Assembly: GCA_035468985.1 (NCBI GenBank)
Contig: DATISF010000064.1
Location: 124,001-188,000 of the forward strand
DNA length: 64,000 bases
Reading direction: 5' to 3'
From: DASVHS01 sp035468985
Lineage (GTDB): Bacteria > Acidobacteriota > Thermoanaerobaculia > Gp7-AA8
Under the pieces are notes generated by a model. That model had not been told where the DNA came from. It worked only from the letters and a program-made list of their open reading frames with translations, and did no database searches. The position numbers were made by a program, and so were the translations under genes. Of the stretch, positions 45,114-53,658 are shown in pieces (the first letter of the stretch is position 1; each line of letters starts with the position of its first letter).

Positions 45114-46481
45114 CTAGAGCAGCGCAAGCGCCGCGCGCTTGACCTTCCCGCGCTCGTCGACAGGAATTGACTCGATCAGCTTCACGATGCGCGGCACTTT
45201 GTGCAGCGACAGGCGCACGCGGCAGAACTCGCGGATCTGTTCGCGGGTGAGATCGGGATCGCCCACGACCGCGGCGGCCACGACTTCGCCGCGCGCACCG
45301 GCCGGCTCGCCGTAAACCTTGACCTGGCGCACGCCGTCGATCTGCAGGATCACCTGCTCGACTTCGCGCGGGTTTACTTTCTTCCCCGCGGTGTTGATGA
45401 GATCGCTGGCGCGGCCGGTGAGAACAACCTCGCCGTCGTCGCGGATCTCCACGAGGTCGTCGGTGAGGAACCGGCCGTTCTCCAGCGGCTGGAATGTGTT
45501 CTCGTCGGCGAGGTGTCCGAGGGCGACCGAGGCGCTGCGGACCGTGAGGCGCGCGCCGCCGGCTTCGAGGTCGACCCCGCTCATCGCCGCGCCGACGCTT
45601 CCGCGCTCGACGGCTGCGCCGGCGCGGTCGTAGGTGATGCCGCCGCACTCGCTGCATCCATAGAAAGAATGGATGTCGATTCCGTAGCGCTCGCGGAACC
45701 GGCGTGACGTCGAGCCCGGCAGCGGCGCTCCGGCGGAGATGAATGTTCGCACCGTCTCGAACTCGCCGTGGCCGCGCGGAATCGATGCGAGGTGTTCGAA
45801 CACCATCGGAATCAGCGGAGCAACGGTGCAGGCGAAGTGATTGCTCAGATCGAGGATCGACTGCGGCAGATAATCGTTGGAGATCACGACCGCTGTTCCC
45901 TGCACCACGAGCGGCGTGACGAGATTCGAAAAGCCGTACGAGTGCGAGAACGGAATCGCGCCGAGGTTGCGGTCGTGCGGAGCGATCTGCATCGTGGAGC
46001 AGATGTTCTCGCAGTCGGCGATCAGGTTGGCCTCGCTGGCGACGATGCCTTTCGGTTTCCCTGTCGATCCCGACGTGAGCTTGATCAGGCGGGCGTCGCG
46101 GGGCAACGGCAGGCGGTGAGCTCCTGGTCGGGTGTTGATGGCGATCGAAGGCGATGATCGCTCGGGTCTGTAGAGGAGGCCCTTGATCCCGAAGTGGCCG
46201 AGGATGGACGCGACCTCGGTTTCAGGTGCGTCGCGATCGATCGGAACCATGATCAGGCCGAGCTTCAGCACCGCCAGCCAGGTGGCAACGAAGTCGACCG
46301 AGTTCGGGATCTGGAGCGCGAGCCCGTCTCCGGGGAGCAGTCCGGCGGCGGTCAGTTTCGCGGCAATCTCATCGGCCCGCGCCAGAAGTTCCGGTCGCGA
46401 CGTCACGTGGCCGGTGGCCCCGTCGATCAAAGCCGCGGAATGCGGGGCTGCCGCCGCCAATGAGACAAATCGCTCTAGCAT
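45114..46481 (-). CDS. AMP-dependent acyl ligase (acyl-CoA synthetase type)
   Basis: 455 residues from ATG 46481; the much longer leftward frame that extends to 47819 is antisense to the next gene and is rejected. LIKLTSGSTGKPKGIVAS is the ATP-binding P-loop, FYGCSECGGITYD the second core motif and the final GRASDLINTAGKKVNPREVE plus VDERGKVKRAALALL the hinge and catalytic Lys region (Lys in GKVKR). It is shorter than most. It probably activates an aromatic or fatty starter acid for the ACP encoded at 47825. It is divergent from the second flavoprotein. Confidence 0.87.
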   Translation of the reverse strand: MLERFVSLAAAAPHSAALIDGATGHVTSRPELLARADEIAAKLTAAGLLPGDGLALQIPNSVDFVATWLAVLKLGLIMVPIDRDAPETEVASILGHFGIKGLLYRPERSSPSIAINTRPGAHRLPLPRDARLIKLTSGSTGKPKGIVASEANLIADCENICSTMQIAPHDRNLGAIPFSHSYGFSNLVTPLVVQGTAVVISNDYLPQSILDLSNHFACTVAPLIPMVFEHLASIPRGHGEFETVRTFISAGAPLPGSTSRRFRERYGIDIHSFYGCSECGGITYDRAGAAVERGSVGAAMSGVDLEAGGARLTVRSASVALGHLADENTFQPLENGRFLTDDLVEIRDDGEVVLTGRASDLINTAGKKVNPREVEQVILQIDGVRQVKVYGEPAGARGEVVAAAVVGDPDLTREQIREFCRVRLSLHKVPRIVKLIESIPVDERGKVKRAALALL

Positions 46482-46550
46482 GAAGCGATTGCGAGAATAG
46501 CGACCGTTTTCGCAAAACGTCAAGTAACTCTGGTTAAAATCCGAAAGCCC

Positions 46551-47807
46551 ATGCGCGACATCATCGTCATCGGGGGCGGTCCCGCCGGATCGACCGCCGC
46601 CACGCTCCTGGCCGGCCACGGTTTCTCGGTTCTCCTGCTCGAACGCGAGCGTTTTCCGCGCTTTCAGATCGGCGAATCCCTCCTCCCTTACAACAATGAC
46701 CTTTTCGACCGCCTCGGAGTCAGGGATCAGCTGCGGCGCGGCGATTTCTTTCCGAAGTACGGCGCGTCCTTCATCACGGGCGACGGAAAGATCGGCACCA
46801 CGTTTCGCTTCGATCAGAATCTTCCCGAGCAGTACCAAAGCGCGTTTCAGGTGAAGCGCGCGCAATTCGACGAGCTGCTGCTGCGCAATGCCGCGAGATC
46901 GGGCGTGGAAATCCGCGAGGGAACTGCCGTCGCCTCCGTCGATCTCGCCGATCCCGCGCGGGCGGTCGTGCAGACCGCCACGGGTGAGCGCCATGAAGCC
47001 CGCTTCGTGCTCGACGCCAGCGGTCACGGCGCGCTCCTCGGCAATCGGATCGGGGAGAAGGAAGACGTCGCGTCGCTGACGAAGGTTGCGTTCTTCGGGC
47101 ACTACCGCGGAGTGCCGCGGCCGGACGGCCGCGATGCCGGCAACACGGCGATCGTCGTTCTCCAGAACGCGTGGCTCTGGTTGATTCCCGTCAACGAGGA
47201 GCTGACGAGCGTCGGACTGGTCGTCGACCGCGATCACGTCTTGGGCTGCGGTCTCGAGCCGGAGGAGCTGCTCAACCGCACGATCGCGGCGACGCCGTGG
47301 GTCGCGGAGCGGATGCACAACGCCGAGCGCGTCACTCAGGTCTACGCGCGGCGTGATTTCTCGTATCGGATGAACAAGATCGTGGGAGAGAACTACGCCC
47401 TCATCGGCGATGCGGCCGGGTTCCTCGACCCGATCTTCTCCACCGGCGTGTTCATCGCCATGAAGTCGGCCGAGATGGCCGCGACAGCGGTGGAGCAGAA
47501 GCTGCGGCGGGGGAGCACGCGCCTCCTGAAGCGTTACGAGCGCGAGGTCACGGACGCCCTGAGCAAGTACTTCCGCTTCATCACGAACTTCTACCGCCGC
47601 GAGTTTCTCGAGGTTTTTCTGCAGCCCAGCCCGCGTTTCGGCCTGCTGCCGGTGATCGTCGGGGTTCTGGCCGGAAACGTCTTCGCCACGCGGAGCAACC
47701 GTCTCAAGCTGGCGTTGTTCTTCTCGCTCGTCGCCATTCAGAAGCGGCGGAAGGTCATCGCTCCGCCGATCGTGTGGGACACGCTGCCGGCCGCCGCATC
47801 TGTGTGA
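46551..47807 (+). CDS. flavin-dependent oxidoreductase, halogenase/geranylgeranyl-reductase-like
   Basis: 418 residues. IIVIGGGPAGSTAATLLAGHGF is the FAD fold. FPRFQIGESLLPYNNDLFDRLGV matches FAD-dependent halogenase-like proteins found in aryl-polyene and resorcinol clusters. AWLWLIPVNEELTSVGLVVD replaces the GWxWxIP motif and LIGDAAGFLDPIFSTGVFIAM is the second FAD motif. It is the first gene of the rightward pathway run. TTAAAAT at 46533-46540 may be a -10 element with a very short leader. Confidence 0.83.
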   Translation: MRDIIVIGGGPAGSTAATLLAGHGFSVLLLERERFPRFQIGESLLPYNNDLFDRLGVRDQLRRGDFFPKYGASFITGDGKIGTTFRFDQNLPEQYQSAFQVKRAQFDELLLRNAARSGVEIREGTAVASVDLADPARAVVQTATGERHEARFVLDASGHGALLGNRIGEKEDVASLTKVAFFGHYRGVPRPDGRDAGNTAIVVLQNAWLWLIPVNEELTSVGLVVDRDHVLGCGLEPEELLNRTIAATPWVAERMHNAERVTQVYARRDFSYRMNKIVGENYALIGDAAGFLDPIFSTGVFIAMKSAEMAATAVEQKLRRGSTRLLKRYEREVTDALSKYFRFITNFYRREFLEVFLQPSPRFGLLPVIVGVLAGNVFATRSNRLKLALFFSLVAIQKRRKVIAPPIVWDTLPAAASV

Positions 47808-47824
47808 CAATGGAGCCACTTCCT

Positions 47825-48100
47825 ATGACCACTGACCTCAGAAGAAAGCTCAAAGAGCTGCTCATCGAACGGCTGAAATTCGAAGACATGACGCCGGATG
47901 ACATTCCGGACGACGAGCCGCTGTTCGGCGGCGGGCTCGGGCTCGACTCCATCGACGCGCTGGAGATCGTGGTGATGCTGGAAAGCGAATTCGGCATCAA
48001 GGTGAAGAACGAGACGAGCGCGCGCGACTCGTTCAAATCGATCTCGACGCTCGCGAACTACGTCGAGCAGAAGCTGGCGCAGGAACTACCGCAAGCGTGA
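47825..48100 (+). CDS. acyl carrier protein
   Basis: 91 residues from ATG 47825. FGGGLGLDSIDALEIVVML carries the phosphopantetheine Ser42 in the DSID motif. The rest (KLKELLIERLKFEDMTPDDIP) is the ACP helix 1. It carries growing chains in the pathway. Its TGA overlaps a possible GTG start of the dehydratase. Confidence 0.93.
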   Translation: MTTDLRRKLKELLIERLKFEDMTPDDIPDDEPLFGGGLGLDSIDALEIVVMLESEFGIKVKNETSARDSFKSISTLANYVEQKLAQELPQA

Positions 48101-48489
48101 TTGGTCGACCCACGACCATGACTTGGCTTTCATCACTCCCTCATCAAATCCCTTTCCGCGCGGCGTCATCCCTGATCCGCAAGGATGAAAGAACCATCGA
48201 AGGCAAATTTCTCTGGACGGCCGATGACACGATGACGCCGGAGATCATGATCGTGGAAGCGATGGCGCAGTTCGCGGGCGGGCTGGTGTTCGAGGCCCAG
48301 GGATTCCTGTCCGGCATCGATGCCTGCGAGGTCACGCGCGGGATCGAGCCGGGCGACGTCGTGATCTGCCGCGTCAGCGTCGACGCCGACTTCGGGCGGA
48401 TCTTTCGTTTCACGGGAACGGCTTCCGTCGATGGAGTAGAAGTGGCCAGAGGCCGGTTTTATCTGGCGTCCCCGGATGCGCACGCCTGA
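48097..48489 (+). CDS. hotdog-fold 3-hydroxyacyl-ACP dehydratase-like protein
   Basis: 130 residues from GTG 48097; a shorter start at ATG 48118 is also possible. SLPHQIPFRAAS and MTPEIMIVEAMAQFAGGLVF match the FabZ/ApeP hotdog pattern, with the Glu in EAMAQ present. The usual catalytic His of GHFPxxP is not seen; that place reads FLWTADDTMTPE, as in the ApeP-type stand-alone dehydratases. It may dehydrate, or have a structural role. It lies between ACP and ketosynthase genes. Confidence 0.78.
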   Translation: MIGRPTTMTWLSSLPHQIPFRAASSLIRKDERTIEGKFLWTADDTMTPEIMIVEAMAQFAGGLVFEAQGFLSGIDACEVTRGIEPGDVVICRVSVDADFGRIFRFTGTASVDGVEVARGRFYLASPDAHA

Positions 48490-49693
48490 CCTCAAGACCC
48501 GCATCGCCGTGACCGGTGCCGGCATCATCTGCTCGATCGGGCGGAACAAAGAGGAAGTGTGGCGCTCGATCGTGGAGTCGCGCGCGGGGATCCGGAAGAT
48601 GACGCGTTTTCCGGGCGAAACGTTTCCGACCGACATCGCGGCCGAGGTGAATGGTGCGGTCGAGACGATGCTGCCGCTGGCGAAGCGGGATGCGCGGCGG
48701 ATGTCGCGCACCGATCGGCTGGCCATCATCGCCGCGAACGAAGCGATCGGACAGGCGAATGCAGCGTCGAAGCCGCTGCCGCTGGAGAACGCGATCGTAT
48801 CGACCGGCACGTCGACCGGCGGCTTGCTGGAAGGGGAGGAGTACTTCTTCCACCGCATCGTCGTCGGACGGAGGCGCGCTGCAGCTTCGCGAGTTCTGCA
48901 GCAGCCGACTTCCGGACCTTCCGATGCCGTTGCGCGCGCCTTCAAACTCGGCGGCGGCGTCGTCTCGAATGCGACCGCATGCGCATCCGCCGGCGCGGCA
49001 ATCGGCATGGCCGCCGATTACCTCCGTTCCCGTCACGCTGACGTCGCGATTGCGGGCGGCAGCGATGCGCTCTGCCGCCTGACCTACAGCGGATTCAACG
49101 TGCTGCAGGCCGTCGACCCTCAGCCCTGCTCGCCGTTCGGTGCCGAGCGAAAAGGGATCACGCTCGGCGAGGGCGCCGCGTACCTCGTCCTGGAGCGATG
49201 GGACGATGCCGTCGAGCGAGGGGCGACGATCCTGGCGGAGTTCTGCGGATACGGCGCGTCGTGTGACGCCCATCATCCCACCGCGCCGATCGAGGATGGC
49301 CGTGGTGCCGAGTCGGCGATGCGCGGGGCGCTCAAGGAAGGCGGCGAGCTTCGCGTCGACTACGTCAACGCACACGGGACGGGCACGCTGCTCAACGATT
49401 CCGCGGAAACGAAGGCCATCATCTCGGCCGTCGGAACGGAAGTTCCCGTCTCCTCGAGCAAGTCGTACTTCGGACACACCCTCGGCGCCGCGGGAGCGGT
49501 CGAAGCGGTGGTCACGGTGCTGTCGATTCTTCATCAGACCGCGCCGCCGACGCTGCGGCTCGATACGGCCGCCGCGGACTGCACGCTCGACTACATACCG
49601 CATACGCCCCGGCCGATGCCGATGTCGGCGGCCCTGTCGAACACGTTCGGCTTCGGAGGCTCGAACGTGTCGCTGATGTTCAGGCGAGCATGA
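48476..49693 (+). CDS. beta-ketoacyl-ACP synthase (KS alpha, catalytic)
   Basis: 405 residues. VVSNATACASAGAAIGMAA carries Cys169, and the two His of the triad are in YVNAHGTGTLLNDSAETKA (about 300) and KSYFGHTLGAAGAVEAV (about 335). Overall it is a FabF-like enzyme. It elongates ACP-bound chains with malonyl units. It shares its ends with both neighbours (14 bases with the dehydratase, 4 with the next KS), a typical type II cluster arrangement. Confidence 0.92.
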   Translation: MRTPDLKTRIAVTGAGIICSIGRNKEEVWRSIVESRAGIRKMTRFPGETFPTDIAAEVNGAVETMLPLAKRDARRMSRTDRLAIIAANEAIGQANAASKPLPLENAIVSTGTSTGGLLEGEEYFFHRIVVGRRRAAASRVLQQPTSGPSDAVARAFKLGGGVVSNATACASAGAAIGMAADYLRSRHADVAIAGGSDALCRLTYSGFNVLQAVDPQPCSPFGAERKGITLGEGAAYLVLERWDDAVERGATILAEFCGYGASCDAHHPTAPIEDGRGAESAMRGALKEGGELRVDYVNAHGTGTLLNDSAETKAIISAVGTEVPVSSSKSYFGHTLGAAGAVEAVVTVLSILHQTAPPTLRLDTAAADCTLDYIPHTPRPMPMSAALSNTFGFGGSNVSLMFRRA

Positions 49694-50892
49694 GCCGTGT
49701 CGCGATCACCGGAATCGGCGTGATCGCACCGGGCGCCGTCGGCATCGACGCCTTCCGCACGCTGCTCAACTCGGGACGAACCGGCATCGGCGAGATCGAT
49801 CGCTTCGACACGGCCGGTCTGGGCGCGCACAAGGCGGCGCTGGTCCTGAACTTCACGCCAAAGGATTTCATCTCGCCGATGAAGATGCGACGGATGAATG
49901 CGCTGTCGCGATTCGGCGTGGCGGCGGCGAAGCTGGCGGCCGAGGATCGCGGCGGCGCGGCGTTTCCGGCAGGCATGGGCGTGGCCATCGGCACGTCGTT
50001 CGGCCCGGTGCAGACGTCGGTCGACTACATGAAGGAGTATGTCGAGAAAGGGGCCGCGCTCGCGCCCCCGCAGCTTTTCGCCGAATCGGTGGCGAATGCG
50101 CCGGGAAGCCACATCGCGATCGAGAACGGCTTGCGCGGCTTCAACGTGACGGTCACGCAGCGCGAGTCATCGGCGCTGGCCGCGGCGATGTACGCGGCCA
50201 CGCAGGTCGCGAAGGGCAACGTTCCCGGCGCGCTGATCGGTGGTGTCGAAGAAGTCAACGAGATGATCTTCAGCGTTCTCGATCGCGTCGGCGCATTGGC
50301 GCATGCGAACGGAACGGTCGACGAACAGTCGCGCCCCTTCGACCGCCGTCGCAACGGCATCGTCCTCGGCGAAGGAAGCTTCGTTGCCGCAATCGAAGCC
50401 GAACCGGCGAGACAACCGTACGCGTACATCGCCGGATTCGGCATCGCCCGCGATACGACGGCGACCATCTCCGACTGGGGCACCGGGCACGAGGCGGTCG
50501 TCAAAGCGATGCGCGCGGCGATCAGCGACGCGGACATCGAACTGTCGATGGTGGATGCGATCTACGGGTCGGGCAATGGCGGCAAGCCCGCCGACCGGCT
50601 CGAGTACCGCGCCATCTCCGCCCTGTTCGGCGATCGCGTTCCGCCGGTGGTGGCGACGAAAGGATATTTCGGCGAATACGCCGCGGGTGGAGGATTGCAG
50701 ATCGCGTCCGCGGCGCTGGCCATGTACGACCAGAATCTCCACGCGTCAGCGGGATTCGAGAGCGGCGACGACGAGATGCAGATCGAGATCAATCGCCAGG
50801 CCCGCGGGACGGCGCTCGATCACATCCTGGTCAATTCTCTTTCCGCCGGCGGCGGAATCGTCAGCATGGTCCTGGCGAGGGAAGGGGAATGA
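49690..50892 (+). CDS. ketosynthase-like chain length factor (KS beta, degenerate)
   Basis: 400 residues, FabF-like in fold. The active-site Cys position is Glu159 (TQRESSALAAAMYA), the first His motif is IYGSGNGGKPADRL and the second is TKGYFGEYAAGGG, so all three catalytic residues are missing. This is the chain-length-factor type that pairs with the KS encoded just upstream. A Glu instead of the usual Gln or other in that spot is notable. Start codon overlaps the KS stop (ATGA). Confidence 0.88.
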   Translation: MSRVAITGIGVIAPGAVGIDAFRTLLNSGRTGIGEIDRFDTAGLGAHKAALVLNFTPKDFISPMKMRRMNALSRFGVAAAKLAAEDRGGAAFPAGMGVAIGTSFGPVQTSVDYMKEYVEKGAALAPPQLFAESVANAPGSHIAIENGLRGFNVTVTQRESSALAAAMYAATQVAKGNVPGALIGGVEEVNEMIFSVLDRVGALAHANGTVDEQSRPFDRRRNGIVLGEGSFVAAIEAEPARQPYAYIAGFGIARDTTATISDWGTGHEAVVKAMRAAISDADIELSMVDAIYGSGNGGKPADRLEYRAISALFGDRVPPVVATKGYFGEYAAGGGLQIASAALAMYDQNLHASAGFESGDDEMQIEINRQARGTALDHILVNSLSAGGGIVSMVLAREGE

Positions 50893-51605
50893 CGGCGCGC
50901 TTCGCGGCGATCATCCCCGCCTACAACGCCGCAACGCTGGTCGAGCCGGTGATCCGCGGCGCTCGAGAGCAGATCGAGACGGTGGTCGTCGTCGACGATG
51001 GATCGCGCGACGGGACGGGAGACGTCGCCCGGAGCGCCGGCGCACTGGTCCTGACGCACGAGGTGAACCGCGGGAAGGGAGCGGCGCTGAAGACCGCGTT
51101 CCGCTGGGCTTGCGAGCAGAACCTCGAAGGCGTCGTGACGCTCGACGCGGACGGGCAGCACAAGGCTCACGAGATCCCGAAGTTCCTGGAGTGCTACGAG
51201 AAGACCGGCGCCGATCTGATCATCGGCGGCCGCGCGCATCTCTTCGGCGGGATGCTTCCGCGCCGCCGCACGGCCAATCGTTTCTCCGCCTGGACCATCA
51301 GCATCGCATCGGGCACGGGCATCACCGACTCGCAGAGCGGCTTCCGCTTCTACTCATCGCGCCTGATCCGCGCGGTGAAGCTGCGCTCGAACGGTTTTGC
51401 CATGGAGAGCGAAGTCATCGTGCGCGCCGGCCGCGGCGGCTTCAAAGTGGTGACCACGCCGATCGAGCTCGGATTCGTCGACGGCGTCGCCACGAGCCAC
51501 TACAAACCGCTGCTCGACACGATGCGCATCGCCGGATTCGTGTTCCTGACGTATGTGGAGTGCATGGCGGAGAGGCGCGCTTCAGCGCGCCATTCGGCGG
51601 CCTGA
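50889..51605 (+). CDS. glycosyltransferase family 2 (DPM1-like)
   Basis: 238 residues from ATG 50889 (ATGA overlap with the CLF). AIIPAYNAATLVEPVI is the GT-A start, VVVVDDGSRDGTGDVAR binds the nucleotide and VVTLDADGQHKAHEIPKF holds the metal-binding DxD. No C-terminal membrane helices. It may glycosylate the pathway product or a polyprenyl carrier. The last residues RRASARHSAA come from a palindromic repeat. Confidence 0.88.
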   Translation: MTARFAAIIPAYNAATLVEPVIRGAREQIETVVVVDDGSRDGTGDVARSAGALVLTHEVNRGKGAALKTAFRWACEQNLEGVVTLDADGQHKAHEIPKFLECYEKTGADLIIGGRAHLFGGMLPRRRTANRFSAWTISIASGTGITDSQSGFRFYSSRLIRAVKLRSNGFAMESEVIVRAGRGGFKVVTTPIELGFVDGVATSHYKPLLDTMRIAGFVFLTYVECMAERRASARHSAA

Positions 51606-51620
51606 AGGCCGCCGCTCCAC
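51571..51620. repeat. palindromic repeat at the end of the glycosyltransferase gene
   Basis: GGCGCGCTTCAGCGCGCC and GGCGGCCTGAAGGCCGCC are two small hairpins, then GCTCCACC; the same ending as at 3109-3163. Confidence 0.75.
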
Positions 51621-51751
51621 CGAGGGAACCTCTGCGCAAGCCGTTGTTTCCGTCATCCTGAGCCGCGAAGACGGCGAAGGATCTCGAAATGGCAGGGGTT
51701 TTCGCATCCTGAGATCCTTCGTCGCGCTTCGCCGACTCAGGATGACGACTG
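51621..51751. repeat. MITE-like inverted repeat, tandem copy 1
   Basis: GAGGGAACCTCTGCGCAAGCC then GTCATCCTGAGCCGCGAAGACGG ... CTTCGCCGACTCAGGATGACG and GACTGCGCAAG. The centre is GAAATGGCAGGGGTTTTCGC. It is next to a second, almost identical copy. Confidence 0.88.
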
Positions 51752-51886
51752 CGCAAGTCGTTGTTCCCGTCATCCTGAGCCGCGAAGACGGCGAAGGATC
51801 TCGAAATGGCAGGGGTTTTCGCATCCTGAGATCCTTCGTCGCGCTTCGCCGACTTCAGGATGACGACTTGTGCAGAGGTTCCCTGA
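51752..51886. repeat. MITE-like inverted repeat, tandem copy 2
   Basis: GTCGTTGTTCCCGTCATCCTG then the same interior as copy 1 and the right end GACGACTTGTGCAGAGGTTCCC. The two copies share the joining sequence, as if one inserted into the other or duplicated in tandem. Confidence 0.88.
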
Positions 51887-51899
51887 TCGTATTTCACAC

Positions 51900-51954
51900 G
51901 TAGGGCCCACTCTCCAGTGGGCCCGGGGCCGACTGAGAGTCGGCCCTACGTTAT
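51900..51954. repeat. double palindrome GTAGGGCCC...GGGCCC and GGGCCGACT...AGTCGGCCC
   Basis: GTAGGGCCCACTCTCCAGTGGGCCC followed by GGGGCCGACTGAGAGTCGGCCCTAC, with matching outer ends GTAGGGCC / GGCCCTAC. It is the intergenic relative of the in-frame repeat in gvpF/L copy 3 (24803). Confidence 0.8.
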
Positions 51955-51955
51955 G

Positions 51956-52029
51956 GCAGGCGGTTTCTCCTGAGATCCTTCGTCGCGCTTCGCCGACTCA
52001 GGATGACGGCTTGTTCAGAGTCTCCCTAG
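51956..52029. repeat. right half of an MITE-like element
   Basis: CTGAGATCCTTCGTCGCGCTT, CAGGATGACGGCTTGTTCAGAG and TCCCTAG are the right arm and end of the element at 42020; the left arm is missing. With the other copies it fills the 440 bases between the glycosyltransferase and the M28 peptidase gene; no gene is seen there. Confidence 0.8.
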
Positions 52030-52045
52030 TGGCCATTCCAGGACC

Positions 52046-53641
52046 CTAGTGCGGCGCGGCAGCGCTGGGCGCCAGATCGGCCTGCGATAGCGGCTTCCGC
52101 GGCATCATCTCCGCACGGTTCGCCGCTTCCCACACGAACGTGGCGATGACCGTGGCGGCCTGCATCAGATCCTCTTTCTGCAGCCGCTCGTACGTATCCT
52201 CGTTCGTGTGATGCGTGCGCGTGTCGTATTCGATCTGGTCCTGGATGAATTGAAATCCGGGCAGTCCAACCTCGTCGAATGACACGTGGTCGGTGCTTCC
52301 GGTGTTGCGCATGGTCACCGTCGTGACGCCGAGATCGCGAAGCGGCTCGATCCACGTTTCGAAGAGAGGGCCGACGGCGGCATTGCTCTGTCCGTAGATG
52401 CCGCGAATCTTTCCCGTGCCGTTGTCGAGATTGAAGTACGCGGAGAGTCTCGCGTGCTCGGGCTTGAGCTCGAGGGGCGTCTTCTCCGTCCGCAGGAACG
52501 AAGGCAGCGCGCGCTGTTCGGGATCCTTCGGCTCGGCCCGTTTTCCGAAGTGCTGCGCAACGTAAGCGCGCGATCCGAGGAGGCCCTGCTCTTCGCCGCT
52601 CCAGAGGGCGATGCGGATGGTCCGCTTCGGAGCGATTCCGATGGCCTTGAGGATGCGCACCGCTTCCATCGTGGCCGCGACTCCCGCTCCGTTGTCGGTT
52701 CCGCCGGTGCCGGCGTGCCACGAATCGAGATGCGCGCCGAGCATGACCACTTCGCCTTTCTTGTCGGTGCCGGGGATCTCGGCGATGGTGTTGTAGGCGT
52801 TCGGATCCTGATCGTAGAACGTGGTGTGGAAGTCGAGCTCGAGCTCGACGTCCTTTCCGGCGTCGAGCAGTCGCGCGATGCGATCGTAGTGCTCGGCCGC
52901 CATCGTCACCATCGGCACTCCCTGCGGCTCGTCGGTCCTCTGCGATCCCGACTGCTGCACGATCATCGTGCCGAAGTCGCCGCGCCCTTCCTCGATCGCC
53001 GCACTGATCTTCTCGTCCTGGAGGAATTGCGCGAGCTCGCGCCGGAATCGTCGTCGCCGCGCTGCTTCTTCAGGCGTGAATCGCGCGCGGGGGGCGATGT
53101 CGTACTGCTCGAGATTCTCGAGCTCCTTCGTGTCGTAGCGGCGAAAATCAGGATTCTCGTGGGTCCGAGGCGCTGCCGGAGCGCTGAGCATCACGATCTT
53201 TCCGGCCAGTTTTCCCTTCGCCTTCTGCAGATCTTCGGTGGTTTCCAGTTTCATCTTCACGGGCTTGCCGCGAACGGGGCCGTTCGTTCCCGGCGACCAG
53301 GCCTTCGGCAGCGCGATGAGCTGGACGGTGTCCGGCGTGATCATGCGGACGGAGCACGATTCGTAGCTCCATCCCCGGCCGAACGGGCCCCAGCTCTCCA
53401 GATGGGCATTGGCCAGTCCGAATTCAGTGAGCTTGTCGCGCGTCCACTCGTTGGCTCGCTTCATGTTCGGCGAACCGGTGAGCCGAGCGCCGATGCCGTC
53501 CAACAGTCCTGAGGCGATCTCCATGACCTTGGAGTTGCGCAGCCCTTCCTGCCGGATGCGGGTCTGCATCATGAGGTCGGGGGAATCTGCAGCCTGCGCG
53601 ATCGAGGCTGCGAACACGATCAGAGCGAGTGTTTTCTTCAT
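52046..53641 (-). CDS. secreted M28-family zinc aminopeptidase
   Basis: 531 residues. The signal peptide MKKTLALIVFAASIAQAA is followed by a PA-like domain and then the M28 part: VMLGAHLDSWHAGTGGTDNGAG holds the first His and the bridging Asp, ALWSGEEQGLLGSRAY the Glu ligand and general base, FNLDNGTGKIRG a third ligand and THHTNEDTYERL the last His. It should remove N-terminal residues from peptides in the periplasm or outside. It is followed leftward by repeats only. Confidence 0.92.
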   Translation of the reverse strand: MKKTLALIVFAASIAQAADSPDLMMQTRIRQEGLRNSKVMEIASGLLDGIGARLTGSPNMKRANEWTRDKLTEFGLANAHLESWGPFGRGWSYESCSVRMITPDTVQLIALPKAWSPGTNGPVRGKPVKMKLETTEDLQKAKGKLAGKIVMLSAPAAPRTHENPDFRRYDTKELENLEQYDIAPRARFTPEEAARRRRFRRELAQFLQDEKISAAIEEGRGDFGTMIVQQSGSQRTDEPQGVPMVTMAAEHYDRIARLLDAGKDVELELDFHTTFYDQDPNAYNTIAEIPGTDKKGEVVMLGAHLDSWHAGTGGTDNGAGVAATMEAVRILKAIGIAPKRTIRIALWSGEEQGLLGSRAYVAQHFGKRAEPKDPEQRALPSFLRTEKTPLELKPEHARLSAYFNLDNGTGKIRGIYGQSNAAVGPLFETWIEPLRDLGVTTVTMRNTGSTDHVSFDEVGLPGFQFIQDQIEYDTRTHHTNEDTYERLQKEDLMQAATVIATFVWEAANRAEMMPRKPLSQADLAPSAAAPH

Positions 53642-53658
53642 CGTTCTCCTCTTGGGGC

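Noticed and set aside
46482..47819. N-terminal extension of the acyl ligase frame to 901 codons
   Set aside because: The extension runs antisense through the whole second flavoprotein gene; the ligase start at 46481 fits the family.
49690..50892. Catalytic ketosynthase
   Set aside because: All three catalytic residues are absent, so it is called chain-length-factor-like instead.
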